Shown: positions 1-8,132 of the stretch, piece by piece
How positions within the stretch are numbered: position 1 is the stretch's first letter
How the letters are laid out: the number at the start of each line of letters is the position of its first letter
Assembly (NCBI GenBank): GCA_039806955.1
Contig: JBDHQI010000020.1
Coordinates: forward strand, 9,882-73,881
DNA from: JADLHS01 sp039806955
Lineage (GTDB): Bacteria > Verrucomicrobiota > Verrucomicrobiia > Limisphaerales > JADLHS01
DNA: 64,000 nt
Reading direction: 5' to 3'
Position numbers and translations under genes: made by a program
The notes under the pieces: model-generated
What the model saw: only the letters and a program-made list of their open reading frames with translations
The model's database searches: none
Told to the model about the DNA's origin: nothing

Positions 1-418
1 TGTGAAACAGCCTCATTGATTGGAATGATTTTGGATCGGGGTGAAGGCGGAATCATTGCCGGTGAAATAACTGCTTTCTTCGCGTGCCGCACCTTCACCT
101 GCTCGGAATGGAAACCTCTGACTCTCGTACTACGAACCTTCGGTTTACACATAAACTTTAACAGGATTTCTGATTACTTTGGATGAACTGCGGGAGAATA
201 TGCAACTTCGCTCCAGGCGCGTCAAGCGGTGAGCTGCTGCTTTTCAGGACCCCAATTGACTTAAAAAGATTGTTACCCCAAGCGAGGTGAAATGGCTGGA
301 GGAAACCATATATTTTGCTCAGCACACCAGCGCGAGCAAGCTGGCTTTCACAATGGCGGTTGCCCCCCGTCATGTCTCCAGAAACTTTCAAGTTTCGCAA
401 TATGATTTTAAGAAAACT
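1..418. other. Left-edge stretch without a recognised gene
   Basis: This 418-nt stretch lies downstream of the leftward polysaccharide-export pair. The short open frames in it have no recognisable motif, signal peptide or ribosome-binding site. No convincing hairpin plus T-run terminator was found below the stop at 419. It may include the tail of an intergenic region that continues beyond the window. Confidence 0.4.
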
Positions 419-1489
419 CTAACGATTGCCAACGGAGACGCCCACGCCCGCCGGGGCACCTCCGAATGCCGCCGCGCCTTCGTTCGCTGCCGCCGAAAAC
501 ACAAAGGTATTAATGACTGCGTCCACGTAATTTCGCAGGAAGCGATAGGGGCTGTTGGGAACAAAAATGATGTCACGAGGTTCCAGCGGAATGTCGCCGG
601 CGCGGCCTTCAAGGATATCCTTGTAGTTGACCACGGCCATTTCCGGATGGGTCAGGGAGCCGCGGACGATGGCCACTTGAGACAAATAGGCGTCCCGCAA
701 TGTTCCACCTCCGGCAGTGATGGCGGCGACCAGGGTGGGCGTTTCCGACAGCGCAATCGCGCGGGGCATTCGCACGGCGCCAAACAAATAAATTTCCCGG
801 GCTGCTCCCGATGGGACATAAACGAAATCGTCCGGTTTTAGAAAGATGTTTTGCGTCATGTCGCCTTGCTCCAGCAGGCGTTGGAAGTCAACCGGCAATA
901 CGGTGCCATTTCGCACGACAAATGCGTGACGCAGATCCGCCATGTTCACGGTGGTCGTTCCCGATTGGGCGCGGCGGGTGCCGCCCGCCAGGGACATGGC
1001 TTCCAGCAATGAAATCGGAGCCGTGGCGGGGTAAACGCCGGGATGATCCACCGCGCCGAGGACCCAGATGTGTTTGCTTCCCACGGCGCGCAAGCTGATG
1101 GAGACCTGTGGCCCGGCAATGTATTTTTCCAGTTCCTTTTCCAGCGTACGCTTGGTTTCCGCCAGCGTCAGCCCCCAGACGTCAATGCCGGGCAGCAAAT
1201 AAAAATAAATTTTACCATCAGGTCCAACCACCAGATCGGATCGGGTGGCGATCTGGTCAATGACTTCAATTTGTAACTCATCTCCAGGGCCGAGCCGGAA
1301 CAGGTCCTGGGGAGTTTGCAACAGGGAAGCGTCCAGCGAGCGTTCGAACGCAAGGCCGCCGACGGCATTGGAAAACGTGCCCGTGGCCCGAGGGTTAAAC
1401 CGGGGGGCGTTGCTTTGCTTGGGGATTTGGCAACCGACAAAAAGAACCAGTCCGGCGACCATCGAACTGAGGAGGAAAACTTTTTTCAT
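419..1489 (-). CDS. Polysaccharide export lipoprotein (Poly_export/SLBB)
   Basis: Likely a periplasmic or outer-membrane export protein of the Wza/GumB type, which carries exopolysaccharide across the envelope. The chosen ATG gives a lipoprotein signal MKKVFLLSSMVAGLVLFVGC, with lipidation Cys20. A Poly_export domain follows at about residues 65-150 (core LGPGDELQIEV and VGPDGKIYFYLLPG). Two SLBB-like ligand-binding segments come next (VLGAVDHPGVYP and YLFGAVRMPRAI). A TTG at 1528 extends the frame and would overlap the upstream stop, but it places 13 charged residues ahead of a clean signal peptide, so ATG 1489 is preferred. The gene is 35 nt downstream of a paralogue and probably in one operon with it. 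No Wzc-type kinase or glycosyltransferase is visible here; such genes may lie outside the window. Confidence 0.85.
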   Translation of the reverse strand: MKKVFLLSSMVAGLVLFVGCQIPKQSNAPRFNPRATGTFSNAVGGLAFERSLDASLLQTPQDLFRLGPGDELQIEVIDQIATRSDLVVGPDGKIYFYLLPGIDVWGLTLAETKRTLEKELEKYIAGPQVSISLRAVGSKHIWVLGAVDHPGVYPATAPISLLEAMSLAGGTRRAQSGTTTVNMADLRHAFVVRNGTVLPVDFQRLLEQGDMTQNIFLKPDDFVYVPSGAAREIYLFGAVRMPRAIALSETPTLVAAITAGGGTLRDAYLSQVAIVRGSLTHPEMAVVNYKDILEGRAGDIPLEPRDIIFVPNSPYRFLRNYVDAVINTFVFSAAANEGAAAFGGAPAGVGVSVGNR

Positions 1490-1524
1490 GCGAAAAGTTG
1501 AATTGAGTTGATGCGAGTAGCGCT

Positions 1525-2601
1525 TCAAGGAGTAACCCAGGGATGTTGAATGAGGGGGTGGAGGAATCCAGTGTAGGTGACCACGGCCGATTGAATGAAG
1601 GCGATGGTGGCGTTATCCAGGATTTCTTCCGCTCGCGCCCAAGGCCGACGCGACACATAGACGATATCCTTGGGTTCCAAACGGAAGTCCGGCGCCTCTC
1701 CAGCCAGAATGGCTTTGGCGTTCACGACAATGCACTCCGGTTTGTTCAGCGAGCCGCGGACAATCAGCACACGACTTTGATAGGCCTTGTCAGCAAATCC
1801 GCCGCGCGATGTGATGGCGGAGATGAGGCTGGCATTGGGGCTGTATGGGACCACTCCAGTGCCGCCCCCCAGTCCGGAGCCTACGGCGCCAACCACAAAG
1901 ATCTGGTTGGCGGCGGATGAGGCAAAAAAGATGTAATCGTCCGGTTCAATCGCGATGTTTTGGGATAGATCTCCGCGCTGAAACAAGCTCTCGAAATCCA
2001 CGGCGAGCCGCTGGCCGTGTCGCACCATGAAGCTGTGGGAAAGGTCGGCCAGTTCGACGGTGTTTTGATCAAACAAACCGGTTTCCAGGCCGCCAGCTCG
2101 CGCGATGGCTTCGATCATGGTGGTGGGGCGGTTCAGGGTGAAAACACCCTTCTGGCTTACTGCCCCGAGCAGGTAAAACTTTTTACTGTTGTAGGCGGCC
2201 GGAGTGATGACCGTTCGCGGCGTGTTATAAAATTTCCCCAACTCCGCGTCAAACGCGGCGCGTAATTCATCAATCGTTAATCCAGCAGCGAGAATGTCCT
2301 CAGCTTGTAAAAAAGAAACCCGGCCATCGGGGCCAATCGCCACATCGCGCCTGGCGCTGTCAGGACGATCGAATAATGCGAAGTTCAGGGTGTCTCCGGC
2401 GCCCAACGTCAGTCGCTTTTGCCACTCGGCGCGTTGGCTTGGATCCGAGGAAGTCAGGGCGCCCTTGATTTTGGTGGTGGTCGGCGTCGTGGATTCGGCG
2501 GGCGGAGTTGGAAGTTGCTGGGCGTCGTCGGCCATCATGGGCCGGGTGACGGCGAGCAGGGTAAGTCCACTCAAGATCAGTGATCGCTTCTTCATGTGCA
2601 T
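1525..2601 (-). CDS. Polysaccharide export protein (Poly_export/SLBB)
   Basis: Second member of the tandem pair. The protein starts with a Sec signal peptide (MKKRSLILSGLTLLAVTRPMMA, split here as MKKRSLILSGL then TLLAVTRPMMA) without a lipobox cysteine, so it is probably soluble or outer-membrane inserted, unlike its lipoprotein neighbour. The Poly_export core is visible as LGAGDTLNFALF and IGPDGRVSF. SLBB-like segments follow (YLLGAVSQKGVFTL and FVVGAVGSG), each ending in an alpha-helical AI.x.GG motif. There are two possible ATGs, at 2601 and 2595; the second gives the more usual signal peptide. Tandem, unequal SLBB proteins suggest two-component export stacks, but that is inference. Confidence 0.82.
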   Translation of the reverse strand: MHMKKRSLILSGLTLLAVTRPMMADDAQQLPTPPAESTTPTTTKIKGALTSSDPSQRAEWQKRLTLGAGDTLNFALFDRPDSARRDVAIGPDGRVSFLQAEDILAAGLTIDELRAAFDAELGKFYNTPRTVITPAAYNSKKFYLLGAVSQKGVFTLNRPTTMIEAIARAGGLETGLFDQNTVELADLSHSFMVRHGQRLAVDFESLFQRGDLSQNIAIEPDDYIFFASSAANQIFVVGAVGSGLGGGTGVVPYSPNASLISAITSRGGFADKAYQSRVLIVRGSLNKPECIVVNAKAILAGEAPDFRLEPKDIVYVSRRPWARAEEILDNATIAFIQSAVVTYTGFLHPLIQHPWVTP

Positions 2602-2796
2602 TAAATTTTTATTCTATAATTCCAAATTGGTGCGACACCCCTCCAACTGCTTGAAAAACGACGGGCCAAAACTACTCTGTCCCGTCCGGCAATCAAACCA
2701 GAATGAAACCCTACGCTTTTCCGGGGCATTACCGAATCGCGAACTGGGTTTCACCGGTCTGAAGGCAGGTAGATTCATCATGGTTCGAAGGAAATT

Positions 2797-3684
2797 TCAG
2801 CGGGCAAATTTATGTTCCCGCAACCAAAACGCGCAGTCGTAGGTCCAAGGGTGGAGTCTGGCTTCGGGCGAATAGTGGCGAACGCCTAGGCCGATCCCGT
2901 GAGGTCCCCGCTCATAAACATGCAAATCGAACGTCACCCCAACCCGCCGGAGTGCTGCTGCCAACATCAGACTGTTCTCCACTGGCACGGTGGAATCTTC
3001 CAATGTGCTCCAGATGAAGCAGGGCGGCGTTTCCTGGTTTACCTGTAATTCGGCGGAGAGTTCCCGCAATAACGCGGGAGATTGATTCGTGCCCAACAAA
3101 TTATTCCGCGAACCTTTATGAGTGAACTCGTTGCTCATGGAAATGACGGAATAGCACAAGATCGCCAAATCGGGGCGTGAACTTTGGCGCTCAATTGTCG
3201 AGGCCGCGTTTGGATTGCCCCGGTCCCAATGGGTAATCGTGGTCGAGGCCAGATGGCCACCTGCGGATGAACCGATGATGCCAACGCGTTGCGCGTCCAC
3301 CTGCCACTCTGCGGCGCGGGCGCGCACCGTGCGGATGGCGTGCGCCGCGTCATTCAGCATGGCGGGATGATGATATCCATCCGAGCCGAGCCGGTATTTC
3401 AGGACGAAACCGGTGATACCTTGGCTATTGAGCCAACGAGCGTAAGCGCTGCCTTCGTGATCGGCCAACGCTCCATACCCACCGCCGGGACAAACAACCA
3501 TCGCAGCGCCGGTGGCGGCCTCGGGAGTCGGTAAATACACCGTCAGCGTGGGAATGTCTTTGCTCTCCCCGCCGAGCGCCCCGGGAGCGCCTGCCGACCA
3601 GAGCGCAAAGCTTTGGTTGGTTTGGGCGTTCGAGGTGAGGGCCAGCGCCAACGCCACTCCCAAACATCGAGGCAACAGATTCAT
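2797..3684 (-). CDS. Secreted alpha/beta-hydrolase esterase
   Basis: Probable exported esterase of the acetyl-xylan/acetyl esterase type that removes acyl groups from sugars. A signal peptide covers residues 1-20 (MNLLPRCLGVALALALTSNA). The oxyanion segment CPGGGY is at 65-70. The nucleophile elbow GSSAG has Ser140, and the acid and base are probably Asp230 (LEDSTVP) and His262 (RGPHGIG). The spacing matches BD-FAE-like/Aes-like hydrolases of about 270-300 residues. It stands alone, transcribed towards the export pair, with the M19 dipeptidase diverging 114 nt away. The real substrate cannot be told from the sequence. Confidence 0.82.
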   Translation of the reverse strand: MNLLPRCLGVALALALTSNAQTNQSFALWSAGAPGALGGESKDIPTLTVYLPTPEAATGAAMVVCPGGGYGALADHEGSAYARWLNSQGITGFVLKYRLGSDGYHHPAMLNDAAHAIRTVRARAAEWQVDAQRVGIIGSSAGGHLASTTITHWDRGNPNAASTIERQSSRPDLAILCYSVISMSNEFTHKGSRNNLLGTNQSPALLRELSAELQVNQETPPCFIWSTLEDSTVPVENSLMLAAALRRVGVTFDLHVYERGPHGIGLGVRHYSPEARLHPWTYDCAFWLREHKFAR

Positions 3685-3798
3685 GCTGCGCAGCGTAAGG
3701 ATTCATTCGACACTTTTCAATAAGCTTGTTCATCCACTTGTTGAGTTGGGGAAAGGATTGGAGGTGCGGTCGCCTCAAGGCGCTGGCACAATGGGATC

Positions 3799-5037
3799 AT
3801 GATCAAGCAGTTTTTTGTCATCACGAGCGCGGTGTTATGTGGCTTAACCGCCGTGACCTCGCCCGCAGACGAGCAAAATTCCGATCGCTATCTCAAGGAA
3901 GTCCGCCAATTGCTCAAACGCGTGCCGTTGATTGATGGACACAACGATACGCCGTGGGAGTATCGGGATCGAGTTCACAATAATTTCGCCGAATTGAATC
4001 TGGCGCAAAGCACGACAGGATTGAAACCGCCGATGCACACTGATATTCCCCGACTTCGCGCCGGGTTGGTGGGCGGCCAGTTTTGGTCAGTGTACGTTCC
4101 CACCCAGCCGGGTGGCGCGACGGCGGTGCAAGCAACGCTTGAGCAGATAGACGTTGTTTATCAACTGTGCGAGCGCCACCCGGAGACGTTCGAACTGGCG
4201 CTCACGGCGGATGACGTGGAGCGGATTCATCAGCGAGGAAAAATCGCGTCGCTCATCGGCATGGAAGGCGGACATTCCATCAATAATTCCCTCGCCACCT
4301 TGCGCATGATGTATCGCTTGGGCGCGCGGTACATGACCTTGACACACACGGAGAATACCGACTGGGCGGATGCTGCGGGCGATAAACCGGCGCATCACGG
4401 CCTGACCGCGTTTGGCGAGGAAGTGGTTCGAGAAATGAACCGGCTCGGCATGTTGGTGGATTTGTCGCACGTCAGCGACGACACCATGCGCGCGGCGTTG
4501 CGCGTGGCGAAAGCCCCGGTGATTTTTTCACATTCTTCCGCTCGGGTGCTATGTAATCACTTGCGCGATGTGCCGGATGAGATTTTGCGAATGACTAAAA
4601 CCAACGGTGGCGTCGTGATGGTTTGTTTCGTTCCCAATTTCATTACCGAAGCCGACCGTTTGGATGAGGAACTTGTGACAAAGGAAAAAGAGCATTTGCG
4701 GAAACTCTATGGGAACGACTCGCACTCCTTTCGAGCAGCGGTGGCCGAGTGGCGCAAAACGCACCCGGACCCTCGCGTCGCGACCTTAAGTGACGTGGCG
4801 GATCATATTGATCACATTCGGAAATTGATCGGAGTGGACCATGTGGGGATCGGCGCTGATTTCGATGGTTTTAGCGGTGCGCCCCGAGGGTTGGAGGATG
4901 TGTCCAAGTATCCGGACTTGCTCGCGGAGCTGTTGCGGCGCGGCTACTCGCAAACGGATGTGGAAAAGGTCGCCGGTCAGAATGTGTTACGGGTAATGCG
5001 CGAAGCGGAACGCGTCGCCAAAACCCTCCAGCAATGA
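3799..5037 (+). CDS. Membrane dipeptidase (peptidase family M19)
   Basis: Zinc dipeptidase related to renal dipeptidase, hydrolysing dipeptides (often with a D-residue at the second position) outside the cytoplasm. A signal peptide of about 24 residues precedes the mature protein. The M19 metal ligands are all present: His48 and Asp50 in DGHND, Glu156 in GMEGGHS, His224 in VDLSHVSD and His245 in FSHSSAR. The late conserved block VDHVGIGADFDG is intact. Length (412 residues) is normal for the family. It is monocistronic by spacing and convergent with the secreted protein that ends at 5062. A role in recycling peptidoglycan-derived or glutathione-derived Cys-Gly dipeptides is possible, as ggt lies in the same window. 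Confidence 0.92.
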   Translation: MIKQFFVITSAVLCGLTAVTSPADEQNSDRYLKEVRQLLKRVPLIDGHNDTPWEYRDRVHNNFAELNLAQSTTGLKPPMHTDIPRLRAGLVGGQFWSVYVPTQPGGATAVQATLEQIDVVYQLCERHPETFELALTADDVERIHQRGKIASLIGMEGGHSINNSLATLRMMYRLGARYMTLTHTENTDWADAAGDKPAHHGLTAFGEEVVREMNRLGMLVDLSHVSDDTMRAALRVAKAPVIFSHSSARVLCNHLRDVPDEILRMTKTNGGVVMVCFVPNFITEADRLDEELVTKEKEHLRKLYGNDSHSFRAAVAEWRKTHPDPRVATLSDVADHIDHIRKLIGVDHVGIGADFDGFSGAPRGLEDVSKYPDLLAELLRRGYSQTDVEKVAGQNVLRVMREAERVAKTLQQ

Positions 5038-5061
5038 TTGACTTTGCCGGTGTGGGCCGAT

Positions 5062-5973
5062 TCAAGGATTCACCTCACGCACTCGGAAGAACTGAGTGGC
5101 GGGTGTCGCTGGGCGGGCAATACTGCGCGTGGTGGGATTTACCGTTGCCGTGAAAGTGTCCACCACGGTTGGCCAGGAGTTCAAATCCGTGGAAGCCAAA
5201 ATCTCGAAGGACTTGCCCGGCGTGGCAGCAATGGTGAACGTGAGTTGAGTCTCACCGACCTGAAAACTCGTTATTTCCAGCGGAACAGAGATAGTCGCGC
5301 GGGCTTGAATTTGACCTTGAACTCGGTAGTCGAAATCACTGCCGGTGCCCGTGACGTCCACCGGGATGGTCAGCACTAGTTCCGCTCCTTGCGTCACCAA
5401 CGTTGCGTTGGCACTGGTCGTATTGGCTAACGTGCCAGCCAAAGGTTGACTGCCGCTATCGCTTCCTATGAGTCCTGAGTAAATATAATCCATAGTAGCG
5501 GTGCTATTGGGTGATGGGGCGTACGCGATCTCGGCGGCGGGAAAAGTTCCGGCGGTCAGCGTGAGCGGATCGCTGATCAAGTCCAGTTCCAGATTCCGAA
5601 TGGCCGCCTTGCCGTCAACAACGAGGAAAATGAAAACCTTCCCGCCGTAATTGGCCGGAGCTTTTCCACTCGCCCCTCCGGCCAACGGCTCCCAATTGCC
5701 ACTATTCAGCGCTTTGATGGTGGACCCGCCGCTGAAAGTGATTGTCTCCGGCGTCACATCAGCCAAGAGCATCCCGGAATACTTGGTCGTAAGCCCGCCC
5801 GCTCCCTGTGCCTGCATGGCCACGGTTTGAAAGCTGCCACTGATGGAGAGGGTGGATTGATTGGTGTCCACCGTAAAGGACGTCAATTCAGCGCGGGCGA
5901 CAGTCATTAGCAGACACAGGGTGAGCGTGCCTCCTGCCAATCGAAGTTGTTGGGTAATCGGGCTACTAATCAT
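5062..5973 (-). CDS. Secreted protein with C-terminal STDLxxW module
   Basis: No enzyme family was recognised. Residues 1-28 form a signal peptide ending in VARA. The body is a Gly/Thr/Ser-rich beta-type sequence. The last 60 residues (start SFEILASTDLNSW, end FFRVREVNP) resemble a small module also seen at the C-terminus of the 19863-21938 protein and the N-terminus of the 58109-59737 protein in this window. That module is frequent in exported verrucomicrobial and planctomycete proteins, and is probably a beta-sandwich used for surface display or ligand binding. It converges with the dipeptidase gene with only 24 nt between stops. Confidence 0.7.
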   Translation of the reverse strand: MISSPITQQLRLAGGTLTLCLLMTVARAELTSFTVDTNQSTLSISGSFQTVAMQAQGAGGLTTKYSGMLLADVTPETITFSGGSTIKALNSGNWEPLAGGASGKAPANYGGKVFIFLVVDGKAAIRNLELDLISDPLTLTAGTFPAAEIAYAPSPNSTATMDYIYSGLIGSDSGSQPLAGTLANTTSANATLVTQGAELVLTIPVDVTGTGSDFDYRVQGQIQARATISVPLEITSFQVGETQLTFTIAATPGKSFEILASTDLNSWPTVVDTFTATVNPTTRSIARPATPATQFFRVREVNP

Positions 5974-6141
5974 GTCTATTTCTAAGCTGATCCGGAAAAA
6001 TGCGCAACCCGATTTCTTTCCACTTTGCCCGATAATTACCGTGCAACAACGGGTATGGTTTAATTCCAGGTAATTGTTCCGTACCGCAGTAGTGGATTCC
6101 GCTTTTGACGCTGGAATGCGATTATTCTACGGTAAACCCGA

Positions 6142-7488
6142 GTGCAAATTTCGGCAGTTGACTTTCAAACCACGGCGGCGCAGCGAGCCCGGGCCATTCG
6201 CGCGGCGGTGCCGCCACAAGGATTGTTTGCGGGAATGCAATGGCGCACTGCGCCGGAACCGTTTCGTTTAGGACCACAACGAGCCCGGGAGATTGAATCG
6301 CTCGGACGGATTTTGTTGCAGTTCTATCGCGCGGTGAATCTGTTGTATCGCAAGAGCGTGGCGGGAAAAATGCCCGCCTGGGTGGCGCATTGGTTGGACT
6401 TGGGCAAGCCCGCCGAACTCATCGCACTGCAACGTGCGGCGGCTTTCAAGAACGAGGTGCCGCGCGTGATCCGACCGGATTTGTTGATCACCGAGGATGG
6501 CTTGTGTTGCACGGAATTGGACTCAGTTCCTGGCGGAATTGGACTTACGGCCTGGTTGAATCAAACGTACGCCGCACTCGACCAAGCGGCGGACGCCTCC
6601 AAAGTGCTGGGGGGCGGGGACGGCATGAAGCAAGGATTTGCCGGGATTTTTGGCGCGGCGCCACACGTTCATGTGATTGTCTCGAACGAGGCAGCTACTT
6701 ATCGTCCCGAAATGCAATGGCTGGCGGAACAACTCGGCCCGCGCTTTAGCGTGCATGACGACAGTTTTTCTGCGTTCCAGGAGGGCGACGCAGTGTATCG
6801 TTTTTTCGAGTTGTTCGATTTGCCGGACGTGGCCAACGCAACTCGGATTTTCGATCTGGCCCAACGTCAGCAGCTCCGCGTCACACCACCGCCCAAACCC
6901 ATTTTCGAGGAGAAGATGTTGTTTGCGCTGCTTTGGAATCGCAACCTGCAAGACTTCTGGCGACAGGAATTGGGCGAGGGGTTTCTGACGCGGATCAAAA
7001 AAAACGTGCCTTATACCTGGCTGGTGGACCCCAGTCCGTTGCCGCCGCAGGCCGCAATCCCGGAACTGAACCTGACCGCTTGGCAACAATTGAAAACCCT
7101 CTCGCAGAAGGAACGGGAGCTGATTCTGAAAATCTCCGGATTTTCCGAACGGGCATGGGGTGCGCGTGGCGTTTCGCTGGGCAGCGATTTGTCGCAGGAG
7201 GCCTGGGCCGAGGCTGTGGATGCGGCGCTCACGGAATTTCCGCAATCACCACGCGTTCTGCAGCGATTTCACAAACCGTCTTTGGTGGAGACGTCCTGGT
7301 ACGATTTTGACCGGAACGAGCTGTTGCCGATGAAGGGGCGTGCCCGACTTTGTCCCTACTATTTTGTGAGCGGCGAGGGCGACGCGGCGCAGGCTCGACT
7401 GGGCGGGGTGTTGGCAACTATCGTTCCCGCCAATAAAAAAATTGTCCACGGCATGAGTGACGCGGTTTTGACTCCTTGTTCAACATGA
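6142..7488 (+). CDS. Hypothetical protein, ATP-grasp-like
   Basis: Function unknown. The sequence has blocks reminiscent of glutathionylspermidine-synthase-like ATP-grasp enzymes: VIRPDLLITEDGL followed by TELDSVPGGIGL in the N-terminal half, LILKISGFSERAWG (a possible ATP-binding lysine segment) near residue 330, and RARLCPYYFVSG then VLATIVPANKKIVHGMSD at the end. No signal peptide or membrane segment is visible, so it is probably cytosolic. The start is GTG; no good upstream ATG exists. The stop overlaps the next gene's ATG by four bases (ATGA), which points to translational coupling with MarC and then the NamZ fusion. The ATP-grasp assignment is by motif resemblance only. Confidence 0.6.
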   Translation: MQISAVDFQTTAAQRARAIRAAVPPQGLFAGMQWRTAPEPFRLGPQRAREIESLGRILLQFYRAVNLLYRKSVAGKMPAWVAHWLDLGKPAELIALQRAAAFKNEVPRVIRPDLLITEDGLCCTELDSVPGGIGLTAWLNQTYAALDQAADASKVLGGGDGMKQGFAGIFGAAPHVHVIVSNEAATYRPEMQWLAEQLGPRFSVHDDSFSAFQEGDAVYRFFELFDLPDVANATRIFDLAQRQQLRVTPPPKPIFEEKMLFALLWNRNLQDFWRQELGEGFLTRIKKNVPYTWLVDPSPLPPQAAIPELNLTAWQQLKTLSQKERELILKISGFSERAWGARGVSLGSDLSQEAWAEAVDAALTEFPQSPRVLQRFHKPSLVETSWYDFDRNELLPMKGRARLCPYYFVSGEGDAAQARLGGVLATIVPANKKIVHGMSDAVLTPCST

Positions 7489-8132
7489 ACTTTCATGCGC
7501 TGCTCGAATACACGCTGCTGACTTTTGGCTCGCTGTTCGTCATCGTTGACCCGCTGGCCACCGTGCCGACGTTTATCGCGATGACGCCGCGCGACACGCC
7601 GGAGCAACGCATTCGCATGGCCCGTCTGGCCTGCGTGGTAATGGCGACGATACTGTTGGTGTTTGCGGTGGCGGGTAAAATCATTTTTCATTTTCTGGGG
7701 ATTACGATGCCAGCCTTCCAAATTGCGGCCAGCATTGTGCTGTTCATCGTGGCTCTGGACATGTTGCAGGCTCAACGCTCGCGCGTGGTGGAAACGGCCG
7801 AGGAGAAGGTGGCGGCTTCAGAAAAAGCGGATATTGCGATCACTCCGCTGGCCGTTCCGATGTTGGCGGGGCCGGGGGCGATTTCCACCGCCATTGTGAT
7901 GCAATCCCGCGCTACGGACGTCGCGCAACACGCGGCCTTGTATGGTTGCATTTTGCTGGTCGCGTTCCTTAGCTACTTGATTTTGCGCGTCTCCGCGCGC
8001 GGCGCGAAATGGCTCAGCCCCATCGCCATGAAAGTCACCACCCGGATCATGGGGCTGCTCCTGGCAACAGTGGCCATTCAATTCATGATCAACGGAATAA
8101 CCGCAGTGCGTAACGACTGGATTAAACCATGA
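7485..8132 (+). CDS. MarC family integral membrane protein
   Basis: Inner-membrane protein of the MarC/YchE family (UPF0056) with six predicted membrane segments; transport substrate unknown. Typical blocks are FVIVDPLATVPTFIAMT near the N-terminus and AVPMLAGPGAISTAIV in the middle. The frame can be extended upstream to a TTG at 7476, but ATG 7485 forms an ATGA overlap with the preceding stop and starts directly in the amphipathic N-terminus, so it is preferred. The stop in turn overlaps the NamZ-fusion start by four bases. Despite the name, this family is not shown to cause multidrug resistance. A second, distant MarC-type gene lies at 25392-26072. Confidence 0.9.
   Translation: MNFHALLEYTLLTFGSLFVIVDPLATVPTFIAMTPRDTPEQRIRMARLACVVMATILLVFAVAGKIIFHFLGITMPAFQIAASIVLFIVALDMLQAQRSRVVETAEEKVAASEKADIAITPLAVPMLAGPGAISTAIVMQSRATDVAQHAALYGCILLVAFLSYLILRVSARGAKWLSPIAMKVTTRIMGLLLATVAIQFMINGITAVRNDWIKP

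Noticed and set aside
158..400. Small minus-strand open frame at the left edge
   Set aside because: No motif, no ribosome site and no coding pattern recognisable.
7485..8132. MarC as a multidrug-resistance determinant
   Set aside because: The family name is historical; no resistance function is established.
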